DNA of 64,000 bases from Nocardioides cynanchi (GCF_008761635.1 NZ_CP044344.1:1736001-1800000), one strand, 5' to 3'. Positions 17,573 to 25,367 are shown, counted from the first letter of the stretch. A program made the numbers and translations. The notes: generated by a model not told the origin, from the letters alone.

Positions 17573-17842
17573 CACTCGGCACAAACCGGCACCCCCAAGC
17601 CGCTCAGTCGGCGCAAACAGGCACGCCCAAGCCGCCGAGTCGGCGCAAACACGCACGCCCAAGCCGCTGCTTCGGCGCAAACAGACACGCCCAAGCCGCC
17701 GAGTCGGCGGAAGCAGGCACGTCCAAGCCGCTGACTCGGCGCAAACAGGCACGTCCAAGCCGCTGACTCGGCGCAAACAGGCACGTCCAAGCCGCTGACT
17801 CGGCACAAACAGACACGCCCAGACCGCTGACTCGGCGTACAG
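17573..17842 (+). repeat. Array A: eight 32-bp direct repeats after the nitroreductase stop codon
   Basis: Eight full units (17573-17828) with an exact 32-bp period and no indels, then a partial ninth. The typical unit begins GACTCGGCGCAAACAGGCAC and ends GTCCAAGCCGCT. Each unit junction reads GCCG-N6-CGGC (seven of eight exact), so a transcript would carry a row of small stem-loops. The opposite strand reads TTTGCGCCGASTCRGC, the core shared with arrays B and C. There are no unique spacers, so it is not a CRISPR array. Open frames across it are artefacts of a stop-free 32-bp unit. With array B it fills the 421 bases between 17570 and 17992. Confidence 0.93.
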
Positions 17843-17852
17843 GTGCGGTCAC

Positions 17853-18000
17853 TTTGCGCCGACTCGAGGTCGTACGTCTGCCTCTTTGTGCCGACTCGGC
17901 GACGTACGTCTGCCTCTTTGTGCCGACTCGGCGACGTACGGCGGTCTCTTTGTGCCGACTCGGCTACGTACGGCGGTCTCTTTGCGCCGACTCAGCGGTG
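17853..18000 (-). repeat. Array B: inverted array of the same 32-bp repeat family
   Basis: Four full units (17853-17980) and a partial fifth that overlaps the stop codon of the penicillin acylase gene. On the plus strand a unit begins TTTGTGCCGACTCGGCGACG. It holds the odd palindrome GCCGA-C-TCGGC (perfect in two of the four units) and, in all four units, CGTACG (the longer GACGTACGTC in the second). The two palindrome centres are 10.5 bp apart. The array points opposite to array A, so each array reads in the same sense relative to the gene it follows. The 14-bp half outside the core differs from that in array A. Confidence 0.93.
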
Positions 18001-20835
18001 GCGGGGGAACTCCACCACCTGCTGGAAGGTGGGGCGGTTCTGCCAGTCGATGTTCGGCTGGCCGACGATGCCGAGCGCCTGGAAGCCGATCGAGTCGAAC
18101 TCCGGCATGGTCTGCCCGGCCGCCTTCGACAGGGTCGACGCGGTCCACGAGGCGACGTCCGGGCTGCCGTTGGCGGTGACCAGCGCGTCGTACGTCCGCG
18201 ACAGCGCGCGGGAGATCGCGCGACGGCAGGTCAGCGGGCCTCCCCCGCACTCGTGCCGGGTCAGCTCACGCCCGAAGCCGTCGACCGGGTGCCGACCGAG
18301 CAGCTGCTGGAGCGACGACATCAGGTAGCCCTCGTAGCCGCCGTCGTACGCCGAGCCGAGGTGCGCGCCGCCGCTGTTCGGCGTGTTCACCCACTGCATC
18401 GGCAGCTTCGCGTAGCCCGCGGTCGTCGCGCCCCCGGTCGAGCCGACGCCCGACTCGCCGCCCTTGGCGAGGATCGGGTCGTAGAGCGCCCGGATCAGGT
18501 ACGGCGTGAGCTCGTCGTCGATCGCGATCGCGGCCGCGTGCTGGTACTGGGTGTCCGAGGCCTTCGCCTTGCGCCGATGCGCGCCGTCGGCCACCCACGC
18601 TCTCAGCTGGCGCAGCATCGCCGTGGTGTGCGCGCTCTGGTGATGACCCTTCAGATAGCGCAGCAGCAGCGGCGCGACCTCGAGACCGTCGAGGTCCTGG
18701 CTGGCGGCGGTCTCCATCGCCGTGACCACGTCGACCCGGGTGACCCGGTCGTGGGTCCGGCGCAGCTGCCGCTCCAGCTGGTCGACGAGCATCACCGAGC
18801 GGTAGGTCTGGCCGTTGGCGTACTCGCCGTCGGTGGCGAAACCGGGCGCGGGCTTGTTGTTCCAGCTGACGAAGAAGCCCTGGCGCGGGTTGACCTGGTG
18901 CACGTGCTGCCGGAACGACAGGAAGCCGCGCCACTCGGCCTTCCCCGTGCCCCACGTCGGCAGCGTCGGGTCGGCGTGCGGGTTGCGCCGCGGGTCGCGC
19001 CCGCTCACGAAGTAGCCGGTGTCACTGCTGTCGACGTAGAGCCAGTTGAAGGTGTAGCCGATCTGGTTCGCCGCCCGCATCCAGCTGTGCACGCCTCGGG
19101 TGCGGCTCGGGTCGGCGAAGCCGAGGAACCCGATCACCGAGTCGATGTCGTGGTTGTACGTCGACCGCTGGCTCACGATCGCCACCGGCCGGCCGTGCAC
19201 GCGGGTCCACCCCTGCACGACGCCGTGGCGGGTCAGGTAGATCTGGTGGTCCAGCGTCGCCGGCGCACCGCCGCCGCTGCCGGCCTTGGGCACCACCGAC
19301 TCGCTGAAGGTCTCGTGCACCATCGGCACGCACCGCCCCTGGAAGAGGTACGACGTGCCCGTCGCCGACGGCGGGCCGCCGCCGGGGTCGCAGATCCGCT
19401 CGACCCGCTGGTCGATCAGGTCGCTGCCGGCCGAGGTCGCCGACCACGCGTAGTCGCGACCCCGCCCGAGCTCCACCAGCCCGGTGCCGGGGAAGGACGC
19501 CCCCATCGCGTCGTACCCGGGCGCGTGCAGGTCGAGCATGCTCAGGATCTGCGGCGCGAAGTAGGACACCTGCGGCCCGAACACCGCGACCGGGTGGCCC
19601 GAGCGCGTCCGCGAACCGTTGACCACCAGGGCGTTGCTCATGTGCCGCGGCATCGCCTGCAGCGCGGCGATCAGGTGTGCCCCCTCCTGGGCTCGCAGCG
19701 ACGCGGGGCTCGACGTGGGGCTCGACGCGGGAGACGCGGGCAGCGCCGAGGCCTGTCCGCAGCCCGCCGACGTCGAGACCGGACCTCCCGTGAGCGCCTG
19801 CGGTCCGGGGATCGCGTTCAAGGAGCGGTGCCAGGGCTTGGTGCGCACGTCGTAGGTGAACCGCTTCTGCGACGTCGTCGGAGCCAGCGGGTCGTTCTGG
19901 TGGTCGAGGTCGCGGTAGGCCGCGAGCCCGGCTCGGGCGCCGTACCGGCCGCGGAGGTACGTCAGCAGGTGGGCGTCGTCGGTCTCGGACCCACCGCCCT
20001 TGCCGAAGATCCCCCCGATCAGACCGGCGATGGCCACGACGTCCGCGTCGGTCCAGTGCTGCGGCACCGCCTGGTCCGGCCCGGCGGCGACGTAGTCGGC
20101 CGGCAGCAGCGCCGGGTTGCTGTTCGTGGCGTCGATGTAGGCGTTCACGCCCTGCACGTAGGAGTCGATCATCTGCTTGGCGCGCGCGCCCTCGGCGCCG
20201 TACCGCTGGGGCAGCCGGTCGACCTGCTGCTGCGCCTGCGCCTGCGTGTACGGCGCGAGCAGGAGCTGGTCGTGGTCCATCTGCTCGAACGCGCACGACG
20301 CGCCGAGGAAGCTCGACAGGGTGCCCGAGCCGTAGTGGCGCAGCACGTCCATCAGGAAGAGCCGGTCCTCGGCCTGGGCGTAGCCGGCACCGAAGGCAGC
20401 GGAGGCGTCGGTGTCGCCGTAGATGTGCGGTACGTCGTGGGTGTCGCGGTAGATCGTGACGCCGGGCCCGGGGTGCTCGGTGCGGGTGACGTCGGCCGCC
20501 TTCACGCCGAACGACTCGTCGTTGAAGTAGGTCCCGAGGTTCGCGTCGGTCAGGGACGGGTAGCCGTAGAGCAGCGAGCTGTACTCCCCCAGCTGGTCCT
20601 GGCTGTTCGCGGGCCGCTGGCCGGTGGCCTCGAAGGCGAGGGCCTGGGTGGCGGTGACCAGGCCGTTCTCCCCGGGCGGGAGCACGTAGCGAGCCTGGCC
20701 GTCGGCGTAGTCGTGCAGCCGGTACGACGGCCCGCCGCCGGCCGCGCTCGCCGCACCGAGCGGCGGCGAGAGCAGCGCGAGCACGGTCGCGGTGGCGGTG
20801 AGGAACAGGGTGAGCGAACCGGCGCGACGACGCAT
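17992..20835 (-). CDS. Secreted penicillin acylase family (Ntn) hydrolase, large form
   Basis: A 947-residue exported hydrolase. The signal peptide (about residues 1-31) is followed by an extra N-terminal region. Then comes the alpha-subunit motif VTIYRDTHDVPHIYGDT, a long linker containing a Ser/Pro-rich loop (about 360-380), and the autocleavage site at RHMSNALVVNG with the nucleophile at about Ser400. The beta subunit follows, with SFPGTGLVELGRGRDYAW and an FVSWNNKPAPGF segment. The ATG at 20835 is fixed by AGGAGGT six bases upstream. It shares the family but little else with the acylase at 7786. Its stop lies inside the last unit of repeat array B. Confidence 0.9.
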   Translation of the reverse strand: MRRRAGSLTLFLTATATVLALLSPPLGAASAAGGGPSYRLHDYADGQARYVLPPGENGLVTATQALAFEATGQRPANSQDQLGEYSSLLYGYPSLTDANLGTYFNDESFGVKAADVTRTEHPGPGVTIYRDTHDVPHIYGDTDASAAFGAGYAQAEDRLFLMDVLRHYGSGTLSSFLGASCAFEQMDHDQLLLAPYTQAQAQQQVDRLPQRYGAEGARAKQMIDSYVQGVNAYIDATNSNPALLPADYVAAGPDQAVPQHWTDADVVAIAGLIGGIFGKGGGSETDDAHLLTYLRGRYGARAGLAAYRDLDHQNDPLAPTTSQKRFTYDVRTKPWHRSLNAIPGPQALTGGPVSTSAGCGQASALPASPASSPTSSPASLRAQEGAHLIAALQAMPRHMSNALVVNGSRTRSGHPVAVFGPQVSYFAPQILSMLDLHAPGYDAMGASFPGTGLVELGRGRDYAWSATSAGSDLIDQRVERICDPGGGPPSATGTSYLFQGRCVPMVHETFSESVVPKAGSGGGAPATLDHQIYLTRHGVVQGWTRVHGRPVAIVSQRSTYNHDIDSVIGFLGFADPSRTRGVHSWMRAANQIGYTFNWLYVDSSDTGYFVSGRDPRRNPHADPTLPTWGTGKAEWRGFLSFRQHVHQVNPRQGFFVSWNNKPAPGFATDGEYANGQTYRSVMLVDQLERQLRRTHDRVTRVDVVTAMETAASQDLDGLEVAPLLLRYLKGHHQSAHTTAMLRQLRAWVADGAHRRKAKASDTQYQHAAAIAIDDELTPYLIRALYDPILAKGGESGVGSTGGATTAGYAKLPMQWVNTPNSGGAHLGSAYDGGYEGYLMSSLQQLLGRHPVDGFGRELTRHECGGGPLTCRRAISRALSRTYDALVTANGSPDVASWTASTLSKAAGQTMPEFDSIGFQALGIVGQPNIDWQNRPTFQQVVEFPRHR

Positions 20836-20899
20836 GCAGACCTCCTGGAGCGGCTGGAGATCCAACGGCTCCGCGGCCGGAAGGTCACGCAGGCGAGCG

Positions 20900-21583
20900 T
20901 CAGCGCGGCTTGACGGTGAGGTCGCTGATCGTCGCGTCGGGTGTGAGGTCGAGCACGTGGAGGATCGCGTCGGCCACGGTCGCCGGGTCGATCCAGTCAC
21001 CGGCGTCGTAGGTCCGGCCCTCCTGGTCGTGCACCTTCTGCTGCATCGGCGTCGCGGTGCGCCCGGGGTAGACGCTGGTGACGCGTACGCCGTACCCCTG
21101 CTCCTCGGCGCGCAGGGAGTCGGCGAGGGCCCGCAGCCCGTGCTTGGACGCGGCGTACGCCGACCACTGCGGGCCGGCGAACAGGCCGGCGCCGGAGTTG
21201 ACGAAGACGACCGTGCCGCCGGTGGCGCGCAGGGCCGGCAGGCAGAGGCGGGTCAGCACCGCGGGGGCCACGAGGTTGACCGCGAGCTGCTCCTGCCAGG
21301 CCTCGGTCGACAGGTCCGACACCGGGCCGAGCTCGACGACACCGGCGGCGTGCACCACGGAGGCGAGGCGCTCCGGGAGCTGGTCGGCCAGCCGGGCCAC
21401 GGCGTCGGCGTCGGCCAGGTCGGCGACGAACACGGTGGCGCCGGGCAGGTCGGCCCGCAGGTCGTGGGCGCGCTCCGTCGAGCGGGCCAGCAGCACCAGC
21501 TCGTCGCCGCGCTCGACCAGTCGGTCGGCCAGGACCGCGCCGATCCCCGAGCCGGCACCGGTGACCAGATGGGTGGCCGTCAT
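20900..21583 (-). CDS. Short-chain dehydrogenase/reductase
   Basis: A classical SDR of 227 residues: TGAGSGIGAVLADRL (TGxxxGIG cofactor loop), a DLAD acidic turn, HAAGVVELGPV, a catalytic serine in VFVNSGAGLF, and YAASK (Tyr-x-x-x-Lys). The C-terminal VYPGRTATPMQQKVH is typical of the SDR substrate loop. The substrate is unknown. The ATG overlaps the stop of the upstream oxidoreductase (ATGA), so the two oxidoreductases are coupled. Confidence 0.92.
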   Translation of the reverse strand: MTATHLVTGAGSGIGAVLADRLVERGDELVLLARSTERAHDLRADLPGATVFVADLADADAVARLADQLPERLASVVHAAGVVELGPVSDLSTEAWQEQLAVNLVAPAVLTRLCLPALRATGGTVVFVNSGAGLFAGPQWSAYAASKHGLRALADSLRAEEQGYGVRVTSVYPGRTATPMQQKVHDQEGRTYDAGDWIDPATVADAILHVLDLTPDATISDLTVKPR

Positions 21584-22548
21584 CGCGTGAAGACGACCTT
21601 CCCGAACAGCTCGCCCGCCTGCATCGCGGCGAGACCGGCCCGGGCTTCGGTCATCGGCAGCACCCGGTCGATCAGCGGTTCGGTGCCGGTGGCATCGAGG
21701 AAGCTGACCAGCCTGGCCAGCTCGTCGCGGGTGCCCATGGTCGAGCCGACCACCCGCAGCTGGAGGAAGAAGATCCGGTTCAGCTCGGTGAGCTCCGGGT
21801 TGGCTCCGCTGGTGGCACCGCTGATCACGACCGTGCCGCCCGGCCGCAGCGAGCGCAGCGAGTGCGACCACGTGGCCGCGCCGACCGTCTCCATCACGGC
21901 GTCGACGCGCGCCGGCAGCCGGGCACCGGACTCGAAGACCTGATGGGCACCGATCTCGAGCGCCCGGGCCCGCTTGGCCTCGTCGCGACTCGTGGCCAGC
22001 ACCTGCAGCCCTCCGGCCCGGGCCAAAGTGATCAGGGCGGTGGACACCCCACCACCGGCGCCCTGGACCAGCACGGACTGGCCGGGCTTGAGGTCGCCCT
22101 GCACGAAGAGCATGCGGTACGCCGTGAGCCAGGCCGTGGGCAGGCACGCGGCCTGCTCGAAGCTCAGCGAGGCCGGCTTGGGCACGAGGTTGGAGCGCGG
22201 CACCGCGACCCGGTCGGCGAACGTGCCCTGGTAGCGCTCGGAGAGCAGCGAGCGCCGAGGGTCCTCGGTCTCGTCACCCCGCCAGGCCGGGTCGCCGATC
22301 ACCGCGTGGACCAGCACCTCGTTGCCGTCCTCGTCACGGCCGGCGGCGTCGCAGCCGAGGATCATCGGGAGCGCGTCCTCGCGGAGCCCGACGCCGCGCA
22401 GCGACCAGAGGTCGTGGTGGTTCAGCGAGGCCGCCTTCACCTCGACCGTGGTCCAGTCGGCGGGCACCTCCGGATCGGGGCGCTCCCCCACCACCAGGCC
22501 GGCCAGTGGGTCGTCGGCGGAGCAGGACTCGGCGTACACAGCGAACAT
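21580..22548 (-). CDS. Zinc-type alcohol dehydrogenase-like / quinone oxidoreductase
   Basis: A 322-residue MDR-superfamily NAD(P)H oxidoreductase. It has an N-terminal GroES-like domain (VKAASLNHHDLWSLRG, MILGCDAAG) and a Rossmann domain with VLVQGAGGGVSTALITLA. The substrate-side ACLPTAWLTAYRMLF is the usual signature. The structural zinc cysteines are absent, which points to the quinone-oxidoreductase branch. The ATG has a TAGGGT -10 element seven bases upstream, so the message is probably leaderless. Array C of the 32-bp repeat begins upstream of this promoter. Confidence 0.9.
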   Translation of the reverse strand: MFAVYAESCSADDPLAGLVVGERPDPEVPADWTTVEVKAASLNHHDLWSLRGVGLREDALPMILGCDAAGRDEDGNEVLVHAVIGDPAWRGDETEDPRRSLLSERYQGTFADRVAVPRSNLVPKPASLSFEQAACLPTAWLTAYRMLFVQGDLKPGQSVLVQGAGGGVSTALITLARAGGLQVLATSRDEAKRARALEIGAHQVFESGARLPARVDAVMETVGAATWSHSLRSLRPGGTVVISGATSGANPELTELNRIFFLQLRVVGSTMGTRDELARLVSFLDATGTEPLIDRVLPMTEARAGLAAMQAGELFGKVVFTR

Positions 22549-22555
22549 GCCACCG

Positions 22556-22561
22556 ACCCTA
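22556..22561 (-). promoter_or_regulatory. -10 element, leaderless oxidoreductase promoter
   Basis: The minus strand reads TAGGGT, seven bases before the ATG at 22548. Repeat array C starts about 34 bases upstream of it, where activator or repressor sites normally lie. Confidence 0.55.
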
Positions 22562-22594
22562 GCGAGGCCCCCGCCGGCCCGGAACGCCGTGTCG

Positions 22595-22713
22595 CTCTGC
22601 GCCGACTCGGCGCGATCTGCATGTCCCTGTGCGCCGACTCGGCGCGATCTTTGTGTCTCTTTGCGCCGACTCGGCAGAGTTGCGGTGCCTGTTCGCGCCG
22701 ACCGGGTCAGCGG
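22595..22713 (-). repeat. Array C: third array of the 32-bp repeat family
   Basis: Three full units (22595-22626, 22627-22658, 22659-22690) and a partial fourth that runs into the malic enzyme stop codon. Each full unit carries TGCGCCGACTCGGC, identical to the core of array B and the complement of array A. The other half (GCGATCTTTGTGTCT-like) is specific to this array. The period is again exactly 32 bp. Relative to the malic enzyme gene it reads in the same sense as arrays A and B relative to theirs. Confidence 0.92.
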
Positions 22714-23903
22714 CGGGCGACGCCGTCGGCCCGGGCCGCGGCGGAGACGGCGGCGGCGACGCTCGGACCCACGCGCGGGTCGAACGGCGAGGGGACGATC
22801 AGGTCCTCGGCGAGGTCGTCGCCGACCAGCCCGGCCAGGGCGCGAGCGGCGGCGAGCTTCATCCCGTCGGTGATCGCGGTGGCGTGGACGTCGATGGCGC
22901 CCCGGAAGATGCCGGGGAACGCGAGCACGTTGTTGATCTGGTTGGGATAGTCCGACCGCCCGGTTGCGACGACCCGCGCATGCCGGTGCGCGACCTCGGG
23001 CAGCACCTCCGGGGTCGGGTTGGCCAGCCCGAAGATGATCGCCTCGGGCGCCATCGTGGCGACGACCTCCTCGGGCACGGTGCCGCCCGAGACGCCGATG
23101 TAGACGTCCGCCCCGGCCATCACGTCGGCCAGCGATCCGGACCGGTCGTGCCGGTCGGCGGTGTCCTGGGCCAGGGCCCGCTTGACCGGCGTGAGGTCGG
23201 TACGCCGTGAGTTGAGCACGCCCTGGCGGTCCACGACCGCGAGGTCGGTGACACCCGCGCCCAGCAGGATCCGGGCCACGGCGACGCCGGCCGCGCCGGC
23301 GCCGGAGATCACCACCCGGGTCCCGGCCGGGGATCGGCCGGTCAGGCGCAGCGCGTTGGTGAGCGCAGCGAGGGCCACCACGGCGGTGCCGTGCTGGTCG
23401 TCGTGGAAGACCGGGATGTCGAGCATCCCCTTGAGCCGCTCCTCGATCTCGAAGCAGCGGGGCGCGGAGATGTCCTCGAGGTTGATCCCGCCGAAGCTGG
23501 GGGCCAGCCGGGCGACGGTGGCGATGATCTCCTCGACGTCGGTGGTGGCCAGGCAGATCGGGATCGCGTCGACGCCGCCGAACTGCTTGAACAGCACGGC
23601 CTTCCCCTCCATCACCGGCATCGCGGCAGCAGGCCCGATGTCGCCGAGGCCGAGCACCGCGGTGCCGTCGGTGACCACCGCAACGGTGTTGGGCACCCAC
23701 GTGTAGTGCTGGGTCAGCGCCGGCTCGGCGGCGATCGCCTCGCAGACCCGGGCCACCCCGGGGGTGTAGGCGAGGGAGAGCCCCTCACGGTCGGTCAGGC
23801 CCACCGTCGAGCGGATCTCCATCTTGCCGCCGACGTGCAGGTCGAAGACCGGGTCGCCGGCGAAGGGGTGGTGGTCCGTGCGGTCGGCGTCTGGGCGTGC
23901 CAC
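22707..23903 (-). CDS. NAD(P)-dependent malic enzyme
   Basis: Oxidative decarboxylation of malate to pyruvate. The 398-residue short-form enzyme (no phosphotransacetylase domain) shows LSLAYTPGVARVCEAI at the substrate site, GLGDIGPAAAMPVMEGKA with the catalytic lysine, HDDQHGTAVVALAA with metal ligands, and VISGAGAAGVAVARIL as the nucleotide loop. LANPTPEV and SDYPNQINNVLAFPG are also present. The start is GTG. It supplies pyruvate or NADPH alongside the TCA cycle. Its 3' end merges with repeat array C. Confidence 0.95.
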   Translation of the reverse strand: MARPDADRTDHHPFAGDPVFDLHVGGKMEIRSTVGLTDREGLSLAYTPGVARVCEAIAAEPALTQHYTWVPNTVAVVTDGTAVLGLGDIGPAAAMPVMEGKAVLFKQFGGVDAIPICLATTDVEEIIATVARLAPSFGGINLEDISAPRCFEIEERLKGMLDIPVFHDDQHGTAVVALAALTNALRLTGRSPAGTRVVISGAGAAGVAVARILLGAGVTDLAVVDRQGVLNSRRTDLTPVKRALAQDTADRHDRSGSLADVMAGADVYIGVSGGTVPEEVVATMAPEAIIFGLANPTPEVLPEVAHRHARVVATGRSDYPNQINNVLAFPGIFRGAIDVHATAITDGMKLAAARALAGLVGDDLAEDLIVPSPFDPRVGPSVAAAVSAAARADGVARR

Positions 23904-23966
23904 CTCGACACTGTGGCACAGGGAGTACGTCGTGCCCGACGCGTCCGCCGTCGGTGGACACCGGCC

Positions 23967-23981
23967 GGAGCCCGCGGCTCC
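23967..23981 (-). terminator. Short hairpin after sodX
   Basis: GGAGCC-CGC-GGCTCC forms a six-base-pair stem just past the sodX stop. It could end transcription before malic enzyme. There is no T tract. Confidence 0.35.
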
Positions 23982-23984
23982 GCG

Positions 23985-24350
23985 TCACAGGCGGCTCGCG
24001 CGGCCGGGGCGCGGCCAGACCCGCGCCCGGACCACGGCGACGACGTCCTTCTCGGCGACGACCCCTCGGTGACGCGAGTCGACTCCCTGCTCGGGGTTGT
24101 CGCTGAGCAGCCACCAGCCCGGCTCGCCGGCCCGTGCGGTGCGCCGCTCGGTCGCCCGCTTGACCGCCAGGGTGCCGTCGGCGAAACGGGCCAGCACCAG
24201 CGCGCCCGGCGTCACCGGCACGGCGTACCGGACCAGCAGGCGGTCACCGGGCCGCAGGGTCGGCCGCATCGAGTCGCCGCCCACCCGCGCCAGCCCGAAT
24301 GGGTGGCCGGACGGAGGGTACGAACCCGGTCCGCGAGGGTGTCTCGGCAC
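23985..24350 (-). CDS. sodX: Nickel-type superoxide dismutase maturation protease (signal peptidase S26 family)
   Basis: Removes the leader of Ni-SOD so that the N-terminal histidine can bind nickel. The 121-residue protein is a minimal S26 peptidase without a membrane anchor: Ser27 in GGDSMRPTLRPGD and Lys64 in LAVKRATE form the Ser/Lys dyad, with the later box LLSDNPEQGVDSR. It is divergent from sodN across 59 bases, the standard sodX-sodN pairing. The GTG start at 24350 is the longest choice; a later start would lose no motif. Confidence 0.93.
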   Translation of the reverse strand: MPRHPRGPGSYPPSGHPFGLARVGGDSMRPTLRPGDRLLVRYAVPVTPGALVLARFADGTLAVKRATERRTARAGEPGWWLLSDNPEQGVDSRHRGVVAEKDVVAVVRARVWPRPGRASRL

Positions 24351-24355
24351 ACGAG

Positions 24356-24386
24356 TAGTGTCCCAGTGGTGCCGCCAGACGGCACC
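24356..24386 (+). promoter_or_regulatory. sodN -10 element followed by a 5' hairpin
   Basis: TAGTGT (24356-24361) fits TANNNT. A perfect inverted repeat, GGTGCCG-CCAGA-CGGCACC (24368-24386), begins seven bases later, right where transcription would start. The repeat could be a stabilising 5' stem-loop or an operator for a nickel regulator. The ATG follows at 24410 after GAGAGGA. Confidence 0.5.
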
Positions 24387-24409
24387 CTTCCCTACACGAG
24401 AGGACTCCG

Positions 24410-24811
24410 ATGCTCGCGAACCTGTTCGCTCCGACCGTCGATGTCTCGGCCCACTGCGACCTGCCCTGCGGCGTCTACGACCCGGCTCAGGCCCGCATCG
24501 AGGCCGAGTCGATCAAGGCGATCATCGCCAAGGTCGCCGACAACGACGACCACGACTTCCGCACCCGCGCGATCCTGATCAAGGAGCAGCGCTCGGAGCT
24601 GGTCAAGCACCACCTCTGGGTGCTCTGGACCGACTACTTCAAGCCCCCGCACTTCGAGAAGTACCCCCAGCTCCACACCCTCGTCAACGAGGCCACCAAG
24701 CTGGCCGGCGCGACCGGCACCAAGGGCGAGCTGGACGCCGGCAAGGCCGACGAGCTGCTCGCCAAGATCGACGAGATCGCCGAGATCTTCTGGGAGACCA
24801 AGAAGGCCTGA
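24410..24811 (+). CDS. sodN: Nickel superoxide dismutase
   Basis: Cytoplasmic Ni-SOD that dismutates superoxide. The 133-residue precursor has a 14-residue leader ending in Ala14. Cleavage there exposes the nickel hook HCDLPCGVYDP, with His1, Cys2, Cys6 and Tyr9 of the mature enzyme. The rest is the four-helix hexamer-forming body (VKHHLWVLWTDYFKPPHFEK). Length and motif match Streptomyces SodN. The partner protease sodX is divergent next door, and a strong terminator follows. Confidence 0.98.
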   Translation: MLANLFAPTVDVSAHCDLPCGVYDPAQARIEAESIKAIIAKVADNDDHDFRTRAILIKEQRSELVKHHLWVLWTDYFKPPHFEKYPQLHTLVNEATKLAGATGTKGELDAGKADELLAKIDEIAEIFWETKKA

Positions 24812-24845
24812 ACGCAGTTCACGCCTGCTCGGTCGTCAGCACCGG

Positions 24846-24868
24846 GGGCCCGCCTTTTCGGCGGGCCC
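24846..24868 (+). terminator. sodN terminator
   Basis: A perfect nine-base-pair stem, GGGCCCGCC with GGCGGGCCC, closes a TTTTC loop 35 bases past the sodN stop. A moderately T-rich tail follows. Confidence 0.8.
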
Positions 24869-24904
24869 TCGTTGCATTTCCCGCAACCGGGTACGACGCC
24901 CCCT

Positions 24905-24910
24905 TAGGGT
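24905..24910 (+). promoter_or_regulatory. -10 element of the anti-sigma/sigma pair
   Basis: TAGGGT fits TANNNT. The predicted start leaves a leader of about 30 bases that contains GAGAGGAAGA before the ATG at 24947. Confidence 0.4.
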
Positions 24911-24946
24911 GGGCTCCATTCGTCCACCCACGACGAGAGGAAGACG

Positions 24947-25366
24947 ATGGATCTCCCGCCACCGGCGAAGCCAGACGTCGTCCTGCGCGTGCCTGCCGAC
25001 AGCGCCTACGTCTCGGTGCTGCGCACGATGACCGCCGGCCTGGCCGCGCGACTCGACTTCACCGTGGACGACATCGAGGACCTCCGGATCGCGGTCGGCG
25101 AGGCCTGCGCACTGGTGCTGCCCGAGGCGGCTCCCGGGGGCGACCTCGAAGCGGAGTTCCGGCTCGACCACGGTGCCCTGACCGTGTCGGTGAGCGTGCC
25201 GACCGAGGGCCCGTCCGCGCCCGACCAGGACAGCTTCGCGTGGCAGGTGCTGAGCACCCTGGCCACCTCCACCTCGGCCACGGCCGGCGACGACCGCTAC
25301 GAGGTCACGTTCGTCACCGAGTCGAGCGTCCCTCCCGACAGAGCACGCAGCGGAGTCCTCGGCTGA
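24947..25366 (+). CDS. RsbW-like anti-sigma factor (ATP-binding)
   Basis: A GHKL-fold serine kinase/anti-sigma factor of 139 residues, expected to hold the adjacent SigB/F-type sigma factor and release it on a signal. VPADSAYVSVLRTMTAGLAARLDF and DIEDLRIAVGEACALVLPEA carry the helix and N-box region of RsbW/UsfX proteins. The C-terminal glycine boxes are degenerate, as is usual for this branch. One base separates its stop from the sigma gene. No RsbV-type antagonist is next to it. Confidence 0.88.
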   Translation: MDLPPPAKPDVVLRVPADSAYVSVLRTMTAGLAARLDFTVDDIEDLRIAVGEACALVLPEAAPGGDLEAEFRLDHGALTVSVSVPTEGPSAPDQDSFAWQVLSTLATSTSATAGDDRYEVTFVTESSVPPDRARSGVLG

Positions 25367-25367
25367 G

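Noticed and set aside
17504..17852. Several overlapping minus-strand open frames rich in Cys and Arg across array A
   Set aside because: They come from a stop-free 32-bp unit read in rotating frames. The peptides repeat every 96 bases and have no independent start signals.
17573..18000. CRISPR array
   Set aside because: Units are adjacent with no unique spacers, the variable half is nearly constant within each array, and no cas genes are present.
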